Positions 63,044 to 64,000 of a stretch of DNA of 64,000 nucleotides are shown piece after piece. The DNA comes from Rutpela maculata. Its lineage: Eukaryota > Arthropoda > Insecta > Coleoptera > Cerambycidae. How positions within the stretch are numbered: the first letter of the stretch is position 1; each line of letters starts with the position of its first letter. The notes beneath the pieces are model-generated. The model was not told the DNA's origin. It saw only the letters and a program-made list of their open reading frames with translations, and searched no databases. The position numbers and the translations under genes are program-made. The stretch spans positions 123,811,639 to 123,875,638 of the forward strand of contig OW386292.2 in the NCBI GenBank assembly GCA_936432065.2. Reading direction: 5' to 3'.

Positions 63044-63380
63044 CCTTTTATATTTTAATATTTTACACCAATTTCTACATGTATGTAATCACCCAACAAA
63101 CACTAATGGTCGGCCCATCAACGGGCCATCATTAGGCCCGGCAAGTGCAAGTGGCAAATTCACAATCATAATGGTTATTTTTTCGAGTTTTACTTGTTTA
63201 TTTATTGAATAGTCTTTATTGTCTTTATTGTTGTGAAGAGGTAAGTAATTGATGGCTTTATAAAATATATGTTATGTTCAGTTCATGGATAAATTATAAT
63301 TGTGCCATGATTTGCTTGAAGGTTATGTTTCCAATTTTTCAATTAATTTAATAAGTATTTTTCATTCATTCTATTTTTAG
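63044..63380. other. Spacer before a THAP exon
   Basis: No coding sequence is recognised. A GGCCCATC...GATGGGCC-type hairpin lies near 63112-63130. The segment ends with a good acceptor (CTATTTTTAG, 63371-63380). Confidence 0.4.
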
Positions 63381-63484
63381 ATCAAGCCTTACAAATGTTG
63401 TGTTCCAAAGTGTGGTGGCAATTATGACAACATACCCAGTCTCGACTTTCTCTTTCCCGAAAGATGAGAATCTTCGACAGAAAC
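63381..63484 (+). pseudogene. THAP-domain exon, frameshifted and broken by a SINE
   Basis: Following the acceptor, the frame reads IKPYKCCVPKCGGNYDNIPS and then LDFLFP. One extra base near 63455 shifts to PKDENLRQKL. CCVPKC and the FPKD..LRQKW-like block are THAP landmarks. A tRNA-derived SINE follows at once on the opposite strand, so the domain is not complete. Any earlier exon with the start codon was not found. Confidence 0.55.
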
Positions 63485-63712
63485 TAACCCTGTCTGTCAA
63501 CCAAATATAAACATAAACACACCACAGATAGTGGACAACCCCCAAATCCAGAGCCAAGGCTGTCCGGAAGGTTACACATTTGGAAAAAGACATACATTCA
63601 CACCCACCGGTGTTGTCAATACCGAGGCCGGGGGTCGAACCCAGAGCGCGATAGACAGTCGATCAACATATTCGCCACTCAATACGCCTTAACCGATTGA
63701 GCTACCGCTACA
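63485..63712 (-). mobile_element. tRNA-derived SINE
   Basis: The - strand begins GTAGCGGTAGCTCAATCGG (A box region), followed by a B box GGGTTCGACCC (63632-63642), and then a non-tRNA body of about 140 bp ending near CAGGGTTAG. This is the layout of a SINE with an internal RNA polymerase III promoter. Confidence 0.7.
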
Positions 63713-64000
63713 AAAGTTAGTAGAGTAATTTTGTTTTATTTTCAAAAAGAAATTAGGTATAATTTTCTATTTATTTTTATTTTAAGGTCTGTCAGTTACA
63801 CTTTCAACAGGATAAGATTTAAATTGAGACAAGCGTGTACATTGGAAGGGAAAAAACTCACGGCTCCATTAGTCATCCCCGTTTGATAGAAGGTTTGCTA
63901 TACTATGTAATACTTCTTGTTATCTAATTTTCTTTTTATCAGGTGCTGTACCTAGTCAATTTTCAAATTGTGTTCAGTATCTTTTTACAATATCAAAAAC
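63713..64000. other. End of window, nothing recognised
   Basis: Fewer than 300 bases of AT-rich sequence without a supported feature. Confidence 0.3.

Noticed and set aside
1..64000. Bacterial or viral genomic segment
   Set aside because: Spliced genes, insect transposons and AT-rich non-coding DNA throughout show eukaryotic chromosomal sequence; no phage, operon or CRISPR features were seen.

Overview
This 64 kb window is AT-rich, intron-containing animal DNA, almost certainly from an insect and most likely a beetle. The insect call rests on a ZAD plus C2H2 zinc-finger gene (a class expanded in insects), a sina-like gene, and a dense mixture of insect-style transposons. The beetle call is an impression from the protein families and I cannot prove it.

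Only two likely host genes are visible. (1) A four-exon zinc-finger gene on the + strand (433-21697) encodes about 753 residues: two tandem ZAD domains, an acidic linker and 14 C2H2 fingers. All three introns are in phase, but introns 2 and 3 have swollen to 5.6 and 13.3 kb with transposons. (2) A single-coding-exon sina/SIAH-like gene lies on the - strand (36879-37850).

The rest is layered mobile DNA. 1.8-5.7 kb: a solo LTR beside a TIR-bounded element holding a dead Crypton-like tyrosine recombinase. 7.4-12.7 kb: a Tc1/mariner-type element with long TIRs, its transposase split by a young LTR retrotransposon (two 399-bp LTRs, one visible difference) whose single ORF joins gag and protease to the integrase C-terminus without reverse transcriptase or integrase core. 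12.7-15 kb: a Penelope-like fragment and a palindromic element. 15.2-20.3 kb: a nearly full-length non-LTR retrotransposon. 21.7-32 kb: MITEs, a 2.3 kb palindromic element with transposase C-termini in both arms, and a Tc1-like remnant. 32.3-36.1 kb: a Jockey-like LINE carrying a MITE. 38.3-42 kb: one copy of a 1.5 kb TIR element containing a tRNA-like sequence, then a P-superfamily THAP element. 42.2-53 kb: a second mariner copy entered by a hAT element that itself holds a LINE, then a LINE fragment entered by an 8-bp-TSD transposon with an unfamiliar transposase. 53.5-60 kb: a third palindromic element, the second 1.5 kb element nested in a mariner-type MITE, and several hAT MITEs. 60.8-64 kb: a TIR element with a spliced THAP-like domain, a foldback MITE, and a THAP exon broken by a tRNA-derived SINE.

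Many boundaries are supported by target-site duplications read directly from the sequence, so much of the insertion order can be reconstructed. The most unusual items are the duplicated ZAD with a duplicated intron position, the in-frame gag-protease-integrase-tail retrotransposon, palindromic elements with the same C-terminal coding sequence in both arms, and a 65-bp retroposon present twice with clean TSDs.
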